NCBI GenBank assembly: GCA_012295275.1
Contig: CM022671.1
Span: 2,187,439 to 2,251,438 of the forward strand
Source of the DNA: Chrysomallon squamiferum
Lineage: Eukaryota > Mollusca > Gastropoda > Neomphalida > Peltospiridae
DNA length: 64,000 bases
Direction: 5' to 3'
The notes under the pieces are model-generated. The model saw only the letters and a list, made by a program, of their open reading frames with translations. It ran no database searches and was not told the DNA's origin. Positions 63,873 through 64,000 of this stretch are shown here, in pieces; the first letter of the stretch is position 1, and each line of letters opens with the position of its first letter. Both the position numbers and the translations under genes were made by a program.

Positions 63873-64000
63873 GTCTGTCTGTCTGTCTGATTGTCTGTAT
63901 GTCTGTCTCTCTGTAATCCATATGTGTGTATATACATGCATGTTTATATGTATGTACGTATGTATGTTTCCTTCTATGTTTTTATGTATGCATACATAAA
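62837..64000. other. Tail-exon region of block B copy 2, no intact exon seen
   Basis: Matches 26914-28100. The tail exon site near 63550 reads TTACACTAGGGAGAATCC; the acceptor AG and first bases are deleted. TATC/TGTC microsatellite 63720-63900. Further tail units may lie beyond the window. Confidence 0.6.
63720..63900. repeat. (TATC)n then (TGTC)n microsatellite
   Basis: Long, slightly interrupted TATC run ending in TGTC units. Confidence 0.95.

Larger units (their letters stand above)
56430..64000. repeat. Segmental duplication block B, copy 2
   Basis: Colinear with 21490-29000 and cut by the window end inside the tail-exon region. Confidence 0.88.

Overview
This window looks like AT-rich, intron-rich metazoan nuclear DNA. 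It has canonical GT-AG splice sites, dense microsatellites ((AAT)n, (TC)n, (AC)n, (TATC)n, TTTA tracts), minisatellites and recent segmental duplications. The repeat load, large introns and an expanded family of EGF-repeat (MEGF/PEAR/CED-1-like) receptor genes suggest a lophotrochozoan, most likely a cephalopod mollusc such as an octopus. That assignment is inference; no marker in the window proves it. Most real genes are split over short exons and were rebuilt from splice sites, reading phase and homology.

Layout. (1) 1-6.85 kb, + strand: the 3' part of an EIF2B1 (eIF2B alpha) gene. Three of its exons lie in a 1.8-kb unit present three times in tandem. The copy carries two in-frame TGA codons at conserved Arg positions and a frameshift, so it is probably a non-processed pseudogene. 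(2) 8.4-13.6 kb, +: a complete six-exon type I membrane receptor of 529 aa with signal peptide, about nine EGF/laminin-like repeats, one membrane helix and a Ser/Asn-rich tail. (3) 17.2-29.6 kb, +: duplicated DNA with two short EGF 'head' exons (20.5 and 24.5 kb), a transmembrane exon (26.5 kb), a tyrosine-motif tail exon (26.9 kb) and a tandem set of tail exons (27.7-29.5 kb). (4) 30-34.1 kb: repeats, a minus-strand membrane ORF and a 5'-truncated short receptor. (5) 36.8-39.4 kb, minus: the 3' half of a GTF2H3 (TFIIH p34) gene and an orphan EGF-repeat exon. (6) 43.1-45.5 kb, +: a 367-aa receptor that is a chimera of a short-receptor head and the second half of the 8.4-kb gene. (7) 47.9-53.6 kb, +: a second copy of the 17.2-21.4 kb block, holding a complete 174-aa short receptor. 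(8) 56.4-64 kb, +: a second copy of the 21.5-29 kb block, holding another short receptor whose membrane exon contains an Ile-Gly repeat.

Together: the locus is a modular cluster. One kind of phase-1 extracellular exon (signal peptide plus two EGF-like units) is repeated at 20.5, 24.5, 43.1, 51.7 and 60.2 kb (headless at 33.1 kb) and joined to at least three unrelated membrane/tail modules. Because all extracellular junctions are phase 1, duplication and recombination have made new receptors (43 kb), orphans (20.5, 39 kb) and decayed copies (24.5, 33 kb). EIF2B1 and GTF2H3, neighbours in vertebrates, are both present as broken copies in the same 38 kb, so the receptor cluster probably grew inside or beside a duplicated piece of that old gene pair. 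The most interesting points are the exon-shuffled receptor cluster, the chimeric gene, the in-frame TGA codons (one at a Trp position that A-to-I editing would restore), and the stop codon embedded in a splice-donor-like AGGTAAGT.
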